Positions 16,835-24,452 of a stretch of 46,534 bases of DNA are shown one piece after another; the stretch's first letter is position 1; every line of letters begins with the position of its first letter. Below the pieces are notes generated by a model. It saw only the letters and a program-made list of their open reading frames with translations. It was not told where the DNA came from and made no database searches. The translations under genes were made by a program, and so were the position numbers. Source of the stretch: Burkholderia sp. Bp9142 (GTDB taxonomy: Bacteria; Pseudomonadota; Gammaproteobacteria; Burkholderiales; Burkholderiaceae); assembly GCF_003853415.1 (NCBI RefSeq), contig NZ_QTPP01000053.1, positions 1 through 46,534 on the forward strand, read 5' to 3'.

Positions 16835-17752
16835 TCAGGCGCGAGGTGCCGATTTGAGGATCGCTTGATGTCGACGAGTTTCTTGCCAGAAGGCGCGAGC
16901 GACAGGTGAAAGGCGATTTTCGTTCAGGCATACCAGGCCGATACGTCTTGACGAACTGGGTGACAGAGGACGGAAGGCGGTGCCGGCGTACTGATCCGGG
17001 AGTGCGAATTTTGCGAGGACCGAAACTCCTTTCCCGTTCGCAACCAGTTCAAGTATCGACATCAGTTGTAGCAGTTCGTACGTCACGCGTGGACGTAGCC
17101 CGTTCCGTGAGAATAGCTTGGTCACCAAGGCCTCCGAACCCGCGCGGGTGAGGATGAATGGGTCTACCGTCAACGCCTTGAGCGGAACAGTGTCCAGCTT
17201 TGCCAGCGGGTGGTTGGAGGGTACAACAGCGACGAGCTCGTCGACGGCGAGCGTTTGTGCATCGAAGTCCGACTTCGGCAGCGTAACGGCGGCGAGCTCC
17301 AGACGACGCTCGATCAAGTCTCGCGATGTTTGTTCATCCGGCTTTTCCGTGACCAGGATTTCAACGCCAGGGTAGCGAGCCTTGAATCGCTCTATCAGCG
17401 GTGGAAGAACCCGGATCGTCGCGCTCGCGCCGAAAGAACCCAGACGCAGCAACCCGGTCTTCAGCTCAGCGCCCGCCAGTGCCGTCGCCTGAACCAGTTG
17501 AAGAGACGCAAACACATCGCGGACATGAGGAAGAACATGCTCGCCGGTGTAGGTCAGCGTGATGCGCGATGTGTTTCGATCAATCAACTCCGTTCCCAGC
17601 GCTTCCTCCAGTGCCCGCAGTGCGTGACTTGTAGCGGAAGGGGACATACCAAGCTTGGCGCCGGCGCTGGCAATCCCATCCGAAGATGTCAGCGCGAGGA
17701 GAAGCTGAAGCTGTCGAAGCGTCGGTGTCGTCGTGCCGGATCCATGCCCCAT
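16835..17752 (-). CDS. LysR-family regulator of the organosulfur locus
   Basis: A 305-residue LysR regulator. The N-terminal winged HTH is 'LRQLQLLLALTSSDGIASAGAKLGMSPSATSHALRALEEALGTELIDR' at about 12-59; the effector domain ('LLRLGSFGASATIRVLPPLIERFKARYPGVEILV') follows. The ATG at 17752 has GAGGG about ten bases before it. It lies between mdo (same strand, downstream) and the rightward thioesterase-permease-lyase-CoA-transferase genes, the classical place for a regulator of both. TTGA-N8-TCAA dyads occur on both sides. The inducer could be 3-mercaptopropionate, 3-sulfinopropionate or a precursor (inference). Confidence 0.9.
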   Translation of the reverse strand: MGHGSGTTTPTLRQLQLLLALTSSDGIASAGAKLGMSPSATSHALRALEEALGTELIDRNTSRITLTYTGEHVLPHVRDVFASLQLVQATALAGAELKTGLLRLGSFGASATIRVLPPLIERFKARYPGVEILVTEKPDEQTSRDLIERRLELAAVTLPKSDFDAQTLAVDELVAVVPSNHPLAKLDTVPLKALTVDPFILTRAGSEALVTKLFSRNGLRPRVTYELLQLMSILELVANGKGVSVLAKFALPDQYAGTAFRPLSPSSSRRIGLVCLNENRLSPVARAFWQETRRHQAILKSAPRA

Positions 17753-17876
17753 TTGAATTTTCCCTCAAGCCGTGCTCAGCGAAATGAACATCGTATGGGC
17801 AGGCGGATGCCAGGGCAAGTCCGGTGGCTTAGGGGAAACCATTGCTCCGAGCGCGAACTTGGTCACTGAAGACATG

Positions 17877-17892
17877 TTGATTTAAATATCAA
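17877..17892. promoter_or_regulatory. LysR-type box between lysR and the thioesterase gene
   Basis: TTGATTTAAATATCAA, a 16-bp AT-rich dyad (TTGAT-N6-ATCAA) matching the T-N11-A rule. It sits 125 bases before the lysR start and 125 bases before the divergent start, and shares TTGA-N8-TCAA with the mdo upstream site. Confidence 0.55.
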
Positions 17893-18016
17893 TTGTTTGT
17901 GAATCTGATGAACCAATACGATGACTCCAGTTCGAGGTCGAGCTGAGATCGGTACCACGTGACCTGTCCTTCCTGACGACCGCGAGAGGCCCGAATTTCG
18001 TCGAGGAGACCACGCC

Positions 18017-18490
18017 ATGCATGCGCTCGCGATACAAGACCGCTATCCGCCCGAGTTTGGCCACTGCTACGGCTGCGGCGCACACAATCCGCATGGCCAT
18101 CATTTGAAGAGCTACCTCGTCGGAGACGAAACGGTTGCGACGTTTACGCCAGACCTCCGATACAGCGGTGGTGTTCCGGACCACGTCTACGGCGGAATGA
18201 TTGCCTCGCTTCTCGACTGTCACGGCGCCGCATCCGCAGCCGCCTTTTCTTGTGTCATTGAAGGTCGGCATGAAGACGAAAGGTCAGCGCCAATACGTTT
18301 CGTGACGGCGTCTCTGCGAGTCGACTTCAAGCAACCGACTCCATTCGGAGTTGAGTTGGTGATCAAGGGGCGCCTTCGTTCACTCGAGGGACGAAAGGCA
18401 TGGATAGATCTTGCGCTAACCGCTGGCGAAATGACGTGTGCTGTCGGCGAGATGTTGGCGATCCGGTTGCCGGATCATCCGCGCCACTGA
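18017..18490 (+). CDS. Hotdog-fold thioesterase, THEM4/PaaI-like
   Basis: A 157-residue hotdog protein. 'FGHCYGCGAHNPHGHHLKSY' near the N-terminus and 'DHVYGGMIASLLDCHGAASAAAF' are typical of bacterial acyl-CoA thioesterases with the C-x-x-C/HNP-x-G opening; 'TASLRVDFKQPTPFGVELVIKGRL' completes the fold. The ATG at 18017 follows GGAG by eight bases. It is the first rightward gene of the organosulfur locus, starting 264 bases from the divergent lysR. It could hydrolyse stalled 3-sulfinopropanoyl- or propionyl-CoA to recover CoA; its true substrate is unknown. Confidence 0.78.
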   Translation: MHALAIQDRYPPEFGHCYGCGAHNPHGHHLKSYLVGDETVATFTPDLRYSGGVPDHVYGGMIASLLDCHGAASAAAFSCVIEGRHEDERSAPIRFVTASLRVDFKQPTPFGVELVIKGRLRSLEGRKAWIDLALTAGEMTCAVGEMLAIRLPDHPRH

Positions 18491-18641
18491 AGAGGACTCG
18501 CTGTTCGTGCCGCGCCAAAGAGGGCCAGCGGGCGGCTGTACGGCTTTTGAGGCGCTCAGCCTCGCGATAACAAGAACGATAAAACGTAGCGATGCCTTGT
18601 CGCGTTTGCGCGTCATGGTGTTCACATACAAGGAGACAGGC

Positions 18642-19931
18642 TTGAACACGTTCACTGAGTTGGAAATTTCCGCTGAATCGCTGGGCAGGGTACCGTTCAC
18701 CAGATACGACATGGGGTGGGTCATCCTGTGCATTGGGATGGCAATTGGTTCCGGCATCGTATTTCTGCCGGTGCAGGTTGGTATCACCGGTGTCTGGGTG
18801 TTTGCTGCATCAGTAATGATCGCGTATCCGGCAATGTACATGATGCAGAAGCTCTACTTGCAGACGCTATCTGAAAGCGAGGAGTGTGAGAATTATGCTG
18901 GGATCATCACGCAATATCTTGGAAAGAATTGGGGCATCTTTCTCGCGGTGGTGTACTTCTTCATGCTGGTCAAAGGGATGCTGACTTATTCCCTGGCGGT
19001 TACTTTTGATACGGCCAAGTACTTGCAGAGCTTTGGTGTGACGAAGGGATTGCTCTCCGATAGTCCGCTCTTCTCCTTGACGCTACTGTGTCTCCTGGTG
19101 CTCGTTGCGTCGCAGGGGGAAAGGCTGATCTTTAAGGTGTCGAGCCCACTGGTGCTCTTCAAGCTCGGTGTCGTGGTGCTTCTCGGGGTAGTGATGATCC
19201 CGCATTGGGATTTCCGAATTGGTTTGCCGCAGGTCCCGCAGCTCAAACGGTTCGTGATCGACACTATTCTGACCGCCCCGTTCACCCTGTTTTCGATCAT
19301 GTTTGTGCAGATCCTGAGTCCGATGAACATCGCGTTTCGCAAGGTGGAGAAGGATCCGCGCATTGCAACGTATCGCGCATTTCGTGCCAATCGCATAGCG
19401 TACGTCATCCTCGTAGTTGCGATTCTGTTCTTCGCCACTTCGTTTTCCTTTGTACTCACGCATGAGGAGGCGCTGTCGGCCAAGGCGCAGAATATCTCGG
19501 CTCTGGCACTGGCGGGCAGCGTCATTCCCGGTAACGGCGTGCTGTATATGGCGACCGCGCTCAATCTGTTCGCTATCGTCACCGCGTTTCTGGGCATTTA
19601 TCTTGGACTCGAAGAGGCAATCAGAGGCGTAGTGATGAACGTCATCACCCGGTTCATTCCGTGCGAACGCATCAATGTTCGTCTTGTATCCGTCGGAATC
19701 TGCGTCTTCATTGTGATCGGCCTGTGGTGCTGGGTGCAGACTCGGTTTTCGATCCTGTTGCTTCAGCAGCTCGCGGCACCCATCTATGGTATTGCCTCAT
19801 TCGTCGTTCCTTGTCTGCTGGTGTATAAGGTGCCTGCCCTCAGGAAGTTCCGCTCTCCCCGCGTGTGGTGCGTGTTCGCGTTTGGCATCGTTTTGTGTCT
19901 TTCTCCGGTCATGAAAGCTTTGGGATACTAA
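18642..19931 (+). CDS. yhaO: HAAAP-family cysteine/serine permease (YhaO/DlsT/CyuP type)
   Basis: A 429-residue secondary transporter with 11 probable membrane helices. 'DMGWVILCIGMAIGSGIVFLPVQVGITGVWVFAASVMIAYPAMYMMQ' and 'FGVTKGLLSDSPLF' are near-diagnostic of E. coli YhaO (also called DlsT or CyuP), a serine/cysteine uptake carrier that cooperates with a cysteine desulfidase. I choose the TTG at 18642 because AGGAG lies six bases before it; ATG 18615 would add nine residues without a ribosome site. Here the partner is not YhaM but a PatB-type beta-lyase 52 bases downstream. It should import a sulfur amino acid such as cysteine or an S-substituted cysteine for that lyase (inference). Confidence 0.85.
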   Translation: MNTFTELEISAESLGRVPFTRYDMGWVILCIGMAIGSGIVFLPVQVGITGVWVFAASVMIAYPAMYMMQKLYLQTLSESEECENYAGIITQYLGKNWGIFLAVVYFFMLVKGMLTYSLAVTFDTAKYLQSFGVTKGLLSDSPLFSLTLLCLLVLVASQGERLIFKVSSPLVLFKLGVVVLLGVVMIPHWDFRIGLPQVPQLKRFVIDTILTAPFTLFSIMFVQILSPMNIAFRKVEKDPRIATYRAFRANRIAYVILVVAILFFATSFSFVLTHEEALSAKAQNISALALAGSVIPGNGVLYMATALNLFAIVTAFLGIYLGLEEAIRGVVMNVITRFIPCERINVRLVSVGICVFIVIGLWCWVQTRFSILLLQQLAAPIYGIASFVVPCLLVYKVPALRKFRSPRVWCVFAFGIVLCLSPVMKALGY

Positions 19932-19983
19932 TATTTCAAATGACGCGATTCGTGCAATGGAAAATTGAAAGAGGGTGAAAGCA

Positions 19984-21210
19984 ATGAGGCAAGATGCGGG
20001 CGTGATCCCGATCAGCGGGACTCGATTCGACTTCGACACCGTGGTAGACCGCAGCGGCACCAACTCCCTGAAATGGGGGGCCGCGAGCGACGCCATGACT
20101 CCAGCACAGGCGCAGGCGAAACCATTGCCCATGTGGGTTGCGGATATGGACTTTCGATCTCCACCTGCCGTGATCGATGCGTTGCACGACGCCGTCACAC
20201 ATGGTGTCTACGGCTATGCAGCGGGCCCCACGAAGCACTACTTGAATGCGGTGATCGGCTGGCAGCAACGGCGTTTCGATTGGGATGTACCCCCTGGATG
20301 GGTGGTGCCGATTGCCAGCGTGATTGTTGCGCTCAAGACGGTGGTGCAGGCGTTTTCGCAACCGGGTGATTCCGTCCTTATCCAGCCACCGGTCTATGCG
20401 CATTTTCATCATGACGTGATGATCAATGGTCGCCAGGTCACCACGGCACCACTGCGCTTCGACGGGGGCCGCTACCGATTCGACGCAGAGGCGTTCGAAG
20501 ACGCCATTCGCGGGAACACCAAGATCTTCATCCTCTCGAATCCGCACAACCCGACGGGAAATGTGTGGACCGAAGAGGAGCTGTGGACCATGGGAGAGAT
20601 TTGTCAGAATCACGGCGTGCTCGTGGTAGCTGACGAGATTCACTGTGATTTCGTACTGGCTCAAGGACGCAAACACATACCATTTGCATCGCTGGATCGT
20701 CGGTTCGCTCACAACAGCATCACGTGTACATCTGCGAGCAAGACATTCAATCTCGCCGGGCTGCAGTGCGGCAATATGTTCATTGCCGACAAGGTCAAGC
20801 GGGATGAGGTCATGCGGACCATCGACAGGAACCATAACGCCCGCATCAATTTGCTGGGCATGGTTGCCACCGAAGCGGCGTTCACGCATGGAGGCGACTG
20901 GGTCGATGAGCTTGTGGCCTATATCGCGTTGAACCAGCGGCACTTCGCCGAGCGTATCAACGCATTGGACGCGGGTCTGAAGGTTGTCGACATGGATGCG
21001 CTTTACCTGGCGTGGATCGATTGCCGAGGACTGGGCATGTCAGGCGACGAGCTTGAAGATTTCATGCTCACGAAGAGTCGAGTGTGGCTCGACAGAGGCA
21101 CCAAGTTCGGTGTTGAGGGAAATGGCTTCATGCGGGCTAACCTCGGTTGCCCACGTCAGACGGTGGACCTGGCGATCGAGCGAATCTCGCAGGCGCTTGC
21201 TCGGCATTGA
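19984..21210 (+). CDS. patB: PatB/MalY-type PLP-dependent C-S beta-lyase
   Basis: A 408-residue fold-type I PLP enzyme that would cleave cysteine S-conjugates or cystathionine to a thiol, pyruvate and ammonia. Landmarks are 'PLPMWVADMDFRSPPAVIDAL', 'ILSNPHNPTGNVW', 'VVADEIHCDFVL' and the Schiff-base lysine in 'TSASKTFNLAGLQCGNMFI', all typical of MalY/PatB. ATG 19984 follows GAGGG; an in-frame GTG lies three codons earlier. It is read with the permease just upstream. Lying between a thiol dioxygenase and the 3-sulfinopropionate genes, it may generate 3-mercaptopropionate from an S-(2-carboxyethyl)cysteine-like compound. The alternative is plain cystathionine or cysteine breakdown. Confidence 0.87.
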   Translation: MRQDAGVIPISGTRFDFDTVVDRSGTNSLKWGAASDAMTPAQAQAKPLPMWVADMDFRSPPAVIDALHDAVTHGVYGYAAGPTKHYLNAVIGWQQRRFDWDVPPGWVVPIASVIVALKTVVQAFSQPGDSVLIQPPVYAHFHHDVMINGRQVTTAPLRFDGGRYRFDAEAFEDAIRGNTKIFILSNPHNPTGNVWTEEELWTMGEICQNHGVLVVADEIHCDFVLAQGRKHIPFASLDRRFAHNSITCTSASKTFNLAGLQCGNMFIADKVKRDEVMRTIDRNHNARINLLGMVATEAAFTHGGDWVDELVAYIALNQRHFAERINALDAGLKVVDMDALYLAWIDCRGLGMSGDELEDFMLTKSRVWLDRGTKFGVEGNGFMRANLGCPRQTVDLAIERISQALARH

Positions 21211-21375
21211 TCGCCGATGTCGAGTTGGCAATTTTTAATGTTTCCCGGAGTGCCGTCCTCGCTTCGATCTGGATCAAACTCTTCTGGATGATGATCCTTG
21301 TAGTGTTCTCATGAAATCGATGGCGAGTACGGATTTTTGTAAGCTTTACTAACGTTATAGTCAATGGAGAAGGAA

Positions 21376-21717
21376 ATGATCAACGACTGGACCGAACTTC
21401 TTTCGAAGCAACGCGCTGCCGGTGCAAACCTCTCAAAAGCAAACGTGCCGGTTGTCAAGGCATTCTTTGGCTTGAACGAGTCCTTGAGTGAGGGGCAGGC
21501 GCTCGATCTCAAGACCCGCGAACTGATCGCTTTGGCGGTGGCGGTGACGACGCGATGCGAGGGTTGCATTGCGTCCCACGCAGCGGCCGCACAGAAAGCA
21601 GGGGCAACGAAGCAGGAAGTTGCAGAGGCATTGGGGACCGCGATTGCACTCAATGCCGGCGCTGCCTTTGTCTATTCCGCGCGAGCACTGGAAGCCTTCG
21701 ATCAGTTCGGTAGCTGA
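21376..21717 (+). CDS. AhpD-like/carboxymuconolactone decarboxylase family protein
   Basis: A 113-residue alkylhydroperoxidase-D-like protein. The active pair is in 'CEGCIASHAAAAQKAGATKQEVAEALGTAI', the C-x-x-C plus downstream His of AhpD rather than the lactone decarboxylases. ATG 21376 is preferred to 21364 because GGAG lies six bases before it. It stands alone before the CoA-transferase, with 165 bases upstream that contain a possible -10 (TTATAG, near 21355). It could reduce peroxides or the disulfide of 3-mercaptopropionate; this is inference from context. Confidence 0.8.
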   Translation: MINDWTELLSKQRAAGANLSKANVPVVKAFFGLNESLSEGQALDLKTRELIALAVAVTTRCEGCIASHAAAAQKAGATKQEVAEALGTAIALNAGAAFVYSARALEAFDQFGS

Positions 21718-21744
21718 TGTGGAACATCCCGACGGTGATATCGC

Positions 21745-22935
21745 ATGAAATCTGACCAGATGGTGGCGCTGGCAGGCATCAAAGTCCTGGATCTATCCCG
21801 CATCCTGGCGGGACCGAGCGCAGCTCAATTGCTTGGCGATCTCGGGGCTGATGTCGTCAAGGTGGAAAAGCCCGATGAAGGAGACGACACGCGTAAATGG
21901 GGACCACCCTATGTACGTGGAAGTGCGGGCGAGAAAACGAATGAGAGTGCCTACTACCTTTCGGCCAATCGCAACAAGCGATCGATTGCGATCGATATCG
22001 GCTCTGACGAAGGGCAGGAACTCGTGCATCAGCTGATCGCCCAGGCCGACATTCTGGTGGAGAACTACAAGGTCGGTGGTCTTGCCAAGTACGGTTTGGC
22101 TTACGAGCAGATAAAAGAGCGCTATCCGCGACTCATTTATTGCTCGGTCACTGGATTTGGTCAGACGGGGCCCTATGCCAACCGCCCCGGTTACGACTTC
22201 TTGATCCAGGGTATGGGCGGCATCATGAGTCTTACCGGGGAGCCGGATGGTGAGCCGATGAAGGTGGGAGTTGGTATTGCCGACGTCATGACCGGTATGT
22301 ATGCCACCGTCGGGATCCTGGCGGCATTGCAGCATCGACAGCGAACAGGGGAAGGGCAACACATCGACATTTCCCTCCTCGACACCCAGATTTCCTGGCT
22401 CGTGAATGCAGGAACCAACTACCTGAGCGACAGAAGGCTGCCGGCCCGGTTGGGTAACGGGCACCCGAACATCGTGCCGTACCAGGTCTTTTCGACGGCA
22501 GATTCACCGATGATTCTGGCGGTTGGAAACGATGCCCAATTTCGCCGATTTTGCGAGGTGGCGGGGTTGAACGCGCTTTCGTCCGACGAGCGCTATGCAA
22601 CCAATCCGATGCGAATCCGTCACCGAGCCACGCTATGCGAACACGTTGACAACGCCCTCGGAACTCGGACGCGTGCCGAGTGGCTGCGGGAACTCGAGGC
22701 GGTCGGTGTTCCGTGCGGGCCGGTGAACAATCTGGAAGAGATATTTGCCGACCCGCATGTCAAAGCCCGCGGTTGCGAGCTGCGCATGCCGTGCGAATGG
22801 GCAGAAGGCGGAGAGATTGGTCTGCTGGCAAACCCGTTGAAGATGTCCGCAACGCCGCCGAGCTATAAGCGGCCACCGCCGCGGCTCAACGAGCATGCAG
22901 CTGAAGTGCTGGCGGATTGGCTTGGGAAAAACTAG
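21745..22935 (+). CDS. act: Family III CoA-transferase, probable succinyl-CoA:3-sulfinopropionate CoA-transferase
   Basis: A 396-residue CaiB/BaiF transferase. The catalytic aspartate is D151 in 'NRPGYDFLIQGMGG', and 'LSRILAGPSAAQLLGDLGADVVKVE', 'YYLSANRNKRSIAIDI' and 'GQTGPYANRP' are standard. It moves CoA from a donor (in the described Variovorax Act enzyme, succinyl-CoA) to a carboxylate. The substrate assignment rests on the neighbour: its frame overlaps the space before the desulfinase, which starts only 17 bases after its stop. Start codon choice is uncertain (21745 or 21760; neither has a clear ribosome site). The catalytic Asp marks it as a transferase, unlike the racemase at 14.4 kb. 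Confidence 0.82.
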   Translation: MKSDQMVALAGIKVLDLSRILAGPSAAQLLGDLGADVVKVEKPDEGDDTRKWGPPYVRGSAGEKTNESAYYLSANRNKRSIAIDIGSDEGQELVHQLIAQADILVENYKVGGLAKYGLAYEQIKERYPRLIYCSVTGFGQTGPYANRPGYDFLIQGMGGIMSLTGEPDGEPMKVGVGIADVMTGMYATVGILAALQHRQRTGEGQHIDISLLDTQISWLVNAGTNYLSDRRLPARLGNGHPNIVPYQVFSTADSPMILAVGNDAQFRRFCEVAGLNALSSDERYATNPMRIRHRATLCEHVDNALGTRTRAEWLRELEAVGVPCGPVNNLEEIFADPHVKARGCELRMPCEWAEGGEIGLLANPLKMSATPPSYKRPPPRLNEHAAEVLADWLGKN

Positions 22936-22952
22936 ATATTTTGGGAGGCGTC

Positions 22953-24158
22953 ATGTATCACCTTACCCCTGAACAGTTGAAGCTGCAGGCTCGCGCGCGC
23001 GAGCTCGCGCAATCGGCATTTGCGCCGACGGCCGCAGAGACGGACCTTACGGAGCAGTATCCTTGGGCGAATGTTACGCAGCTCCGCGATTCAGGATTCA
23101 TGGGGATGACCTTGCCCAGAAGCATGGGCGGAGGTGGGCTTTCTTACCTCGATACGGTGGTCGTCATTGAGGAAATGGCCAAGGCGTGCGCCACGATGGG
23201 GCGCATCACGGTCGAGGCCAATATGGGAGCGATCGGCGCAATCGCGAAGTACGGGACCGAGGAACAGCTGAAGTTGGCGGCCGAACTGGTTCTATCGGGA
23301 GATAAGCCGGCGATCTGTATCTCGGAGCCGAACGCCGGCAGCGCTGCCAGCGAGATGACCACGCACGCGGACAAGAAAGGGGATCACTACATCCTCAATG
23401 GAGAAAAGTACTGGATCACCGGTGGCGGCGTATCGAAGCTGCACCTGATCTTCGCCCGCGTGTTCGATGACGGTGTCGAGCAAGGCATCGGTGCTTTCAT
23501 CTGTGTGCGGAATGATCGCTCGCCGGCGGAACTCGTGGTGGGACGGAGGCTTTATGCAATGGGGGTGCGCGGGATCCCCGAGACTCACCTCGAGTTTCGT
23601 GACCTCCAGATTCACAAGTCGATGCTCGTGGTACCGCCGGGCGGCCTGAAACGCGGTTTTGCGTCGCTGATGACTGCCTACAACGCACAGCGTGTCGGCG
23701 CCGGGACCGTGGCCCTGGGTATTGCGCAGGGCGCATTCGAAGAGGGCATGGCCTACCTGAAGTCCAGGCATCAATTCGGACGTCCCATTGCCGAGTTCCA
23801 GGGGTTGCAGTGGATGTTGGCCGACATGTCGACCCAGTTGGAAGCGGCCCGGTTGCTTCTGCGCTCCGCTGCTTCAAGCGGTGTCGATTTTCCGGACATC
23901 GACAAAGCTGCGCGAGCAAAGATCTTTGCGGCCGAAACAGCCAACAAGGTCACGAACGATGCACTGCAGTTCCATGGGTCGTCGGGTTACGGGCGGCACA
24001 ATTCGATGGAACGACACGTGCGCGACGCTCGTATGTTTACTATCGCCGGTGGCACGGCTCAGATTTTGCGCACGCAGGTCGCGTCGACGCTGCTGGGAAT
24101 GAAACTGCCACAGACACGCGACGGGTATCTTCGAGCAGCACAGGGTGGCCACGCCTGA
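22953..24158 (+). CDS. acd: 3-Sulfinopropanoyl-CoA desulfinase (acyl-CoA dehydrogenase fold)
   Basis: A 401-residue flavoprotein of the acyl-CoA dehydrogenase superfamily that by residue pattern is a desulfinase. It would split 3-sulfinopropanoyl-CoA to propionyl-CoA and sulfite. FAD-domain landmarks are present ('AICISEPNAGSAASEM', 'YWITGGGVSKLHLIFAR', 'QFGRPIAEFQGLQWMLADM'). At the two positions where dehydrogenases carry the proton-abstracting glutamate, this protein has Q246 (YNAQRVG) and G366 (TIAGGTAQ). R84 (TMGRITVE), reported as essential in the Advenella enzyme, is at the same number. The text closely resembles that enzyme from start to end. ATG 22953 follows GGGAGG. It is cotranscribed with the CoA-transferase; inverted repeats follow its stop. 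Confidence 0.88.
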   Translation: MYHLTPEQLKLQARARELAQSAFAPTAAETDLTEQYPWANVTQLRDSGFMGMTLPRSMGGGGLSYLDTVVVIEEMAKACATMGRITVEANMGAIGAIAKYGTEEQLKLAAELVLSGDKPAICISEPNAGSAASEMTTHADKKGDHYILNGEKYWITGGGVSKLHLIFARVFDDGVEQGIGAFICVRNDRSPAELVVGRRLYAMGVRGIPETHLEFRDLQIHKSMLVVPPGGLKRGFASLMTAYNAQRVGAGTVALGIAQGAFEEGMAYLKSRHQFGRPIAEFQGLQWMLADMSTQLEAARLLLRSAASSGVDFPDIDKAARAKIFAAETANKVTNDALQFHGSSGYGRHNSMERHVRDARMFTIAGGTAQILRTQVASTLLGMKLPQTRDGYLRAAQGGHA

Positions 24159-24256
24159 TCCAGGGAAAACAATGCTGCAAGGACGGGATGAGCCACGAGA
24201 TGCAGCATGCCGTGCCGCGCTTGCAACACGCTGACTTGGTGGAAATCAACAGGCTG

Positions 24257-24303
24257 CGCTAGCCGGCTCACCGGCTAGCGTACGCTAGAGCGTCCTTCGG
24301 ACG
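24257..24303. repeat. Overlapping CTAG-rich inverted repeats after acd
   Basis: CGCTAGCCGG (24257-24266), CTCA, CCGGCTAGCG (24271-24280) form a perfect 10-bp stem. Its right arm also belongs to a second palindrome, CTAGCGTACGCTAG (24275-24288), and a third small stem CGTCC-TTC-GGACG follows (24291-24303). No T-run follows. They could stabilise the upstream mRNA end or serve as a switch between two foldings before the MFS gene. Confidence 0.55.
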
Positions 24304-24345
24304 TCGTTAACCCTACATCGGAGACGCGGACACTTCCGTTAGCCG

Positions 24346-24362
24346 TTGATCACGCATTTCAA
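24346..24362. promoter_or_regulatory. Possible LysR-type half-site pair before the first MFS gene
   Basis: TTGATCACGCATTTCAA resembles the TTGA-N8-TCAA dyads of the locus but has nine spacer bases. It lies 90 bases before the MFS start. A weak call on its own. Confidence 0.3.
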
Positions 24363-24452
24363 TTTCCTGGCAATTACCGTGCCTCGCACCCACTCTAGTC
24401 ATCGTGCACGTCATTCGAGGCGATCCGAGTACACCGCCACGCGGAGGCGGAT

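Noticed and set aside
22953..24158. Annotation as an ordinary acyl-CoA dehydrogenase
   Set aside because: Both catalytic-base positions lack Glu while the desulfinase Arg84 is present.
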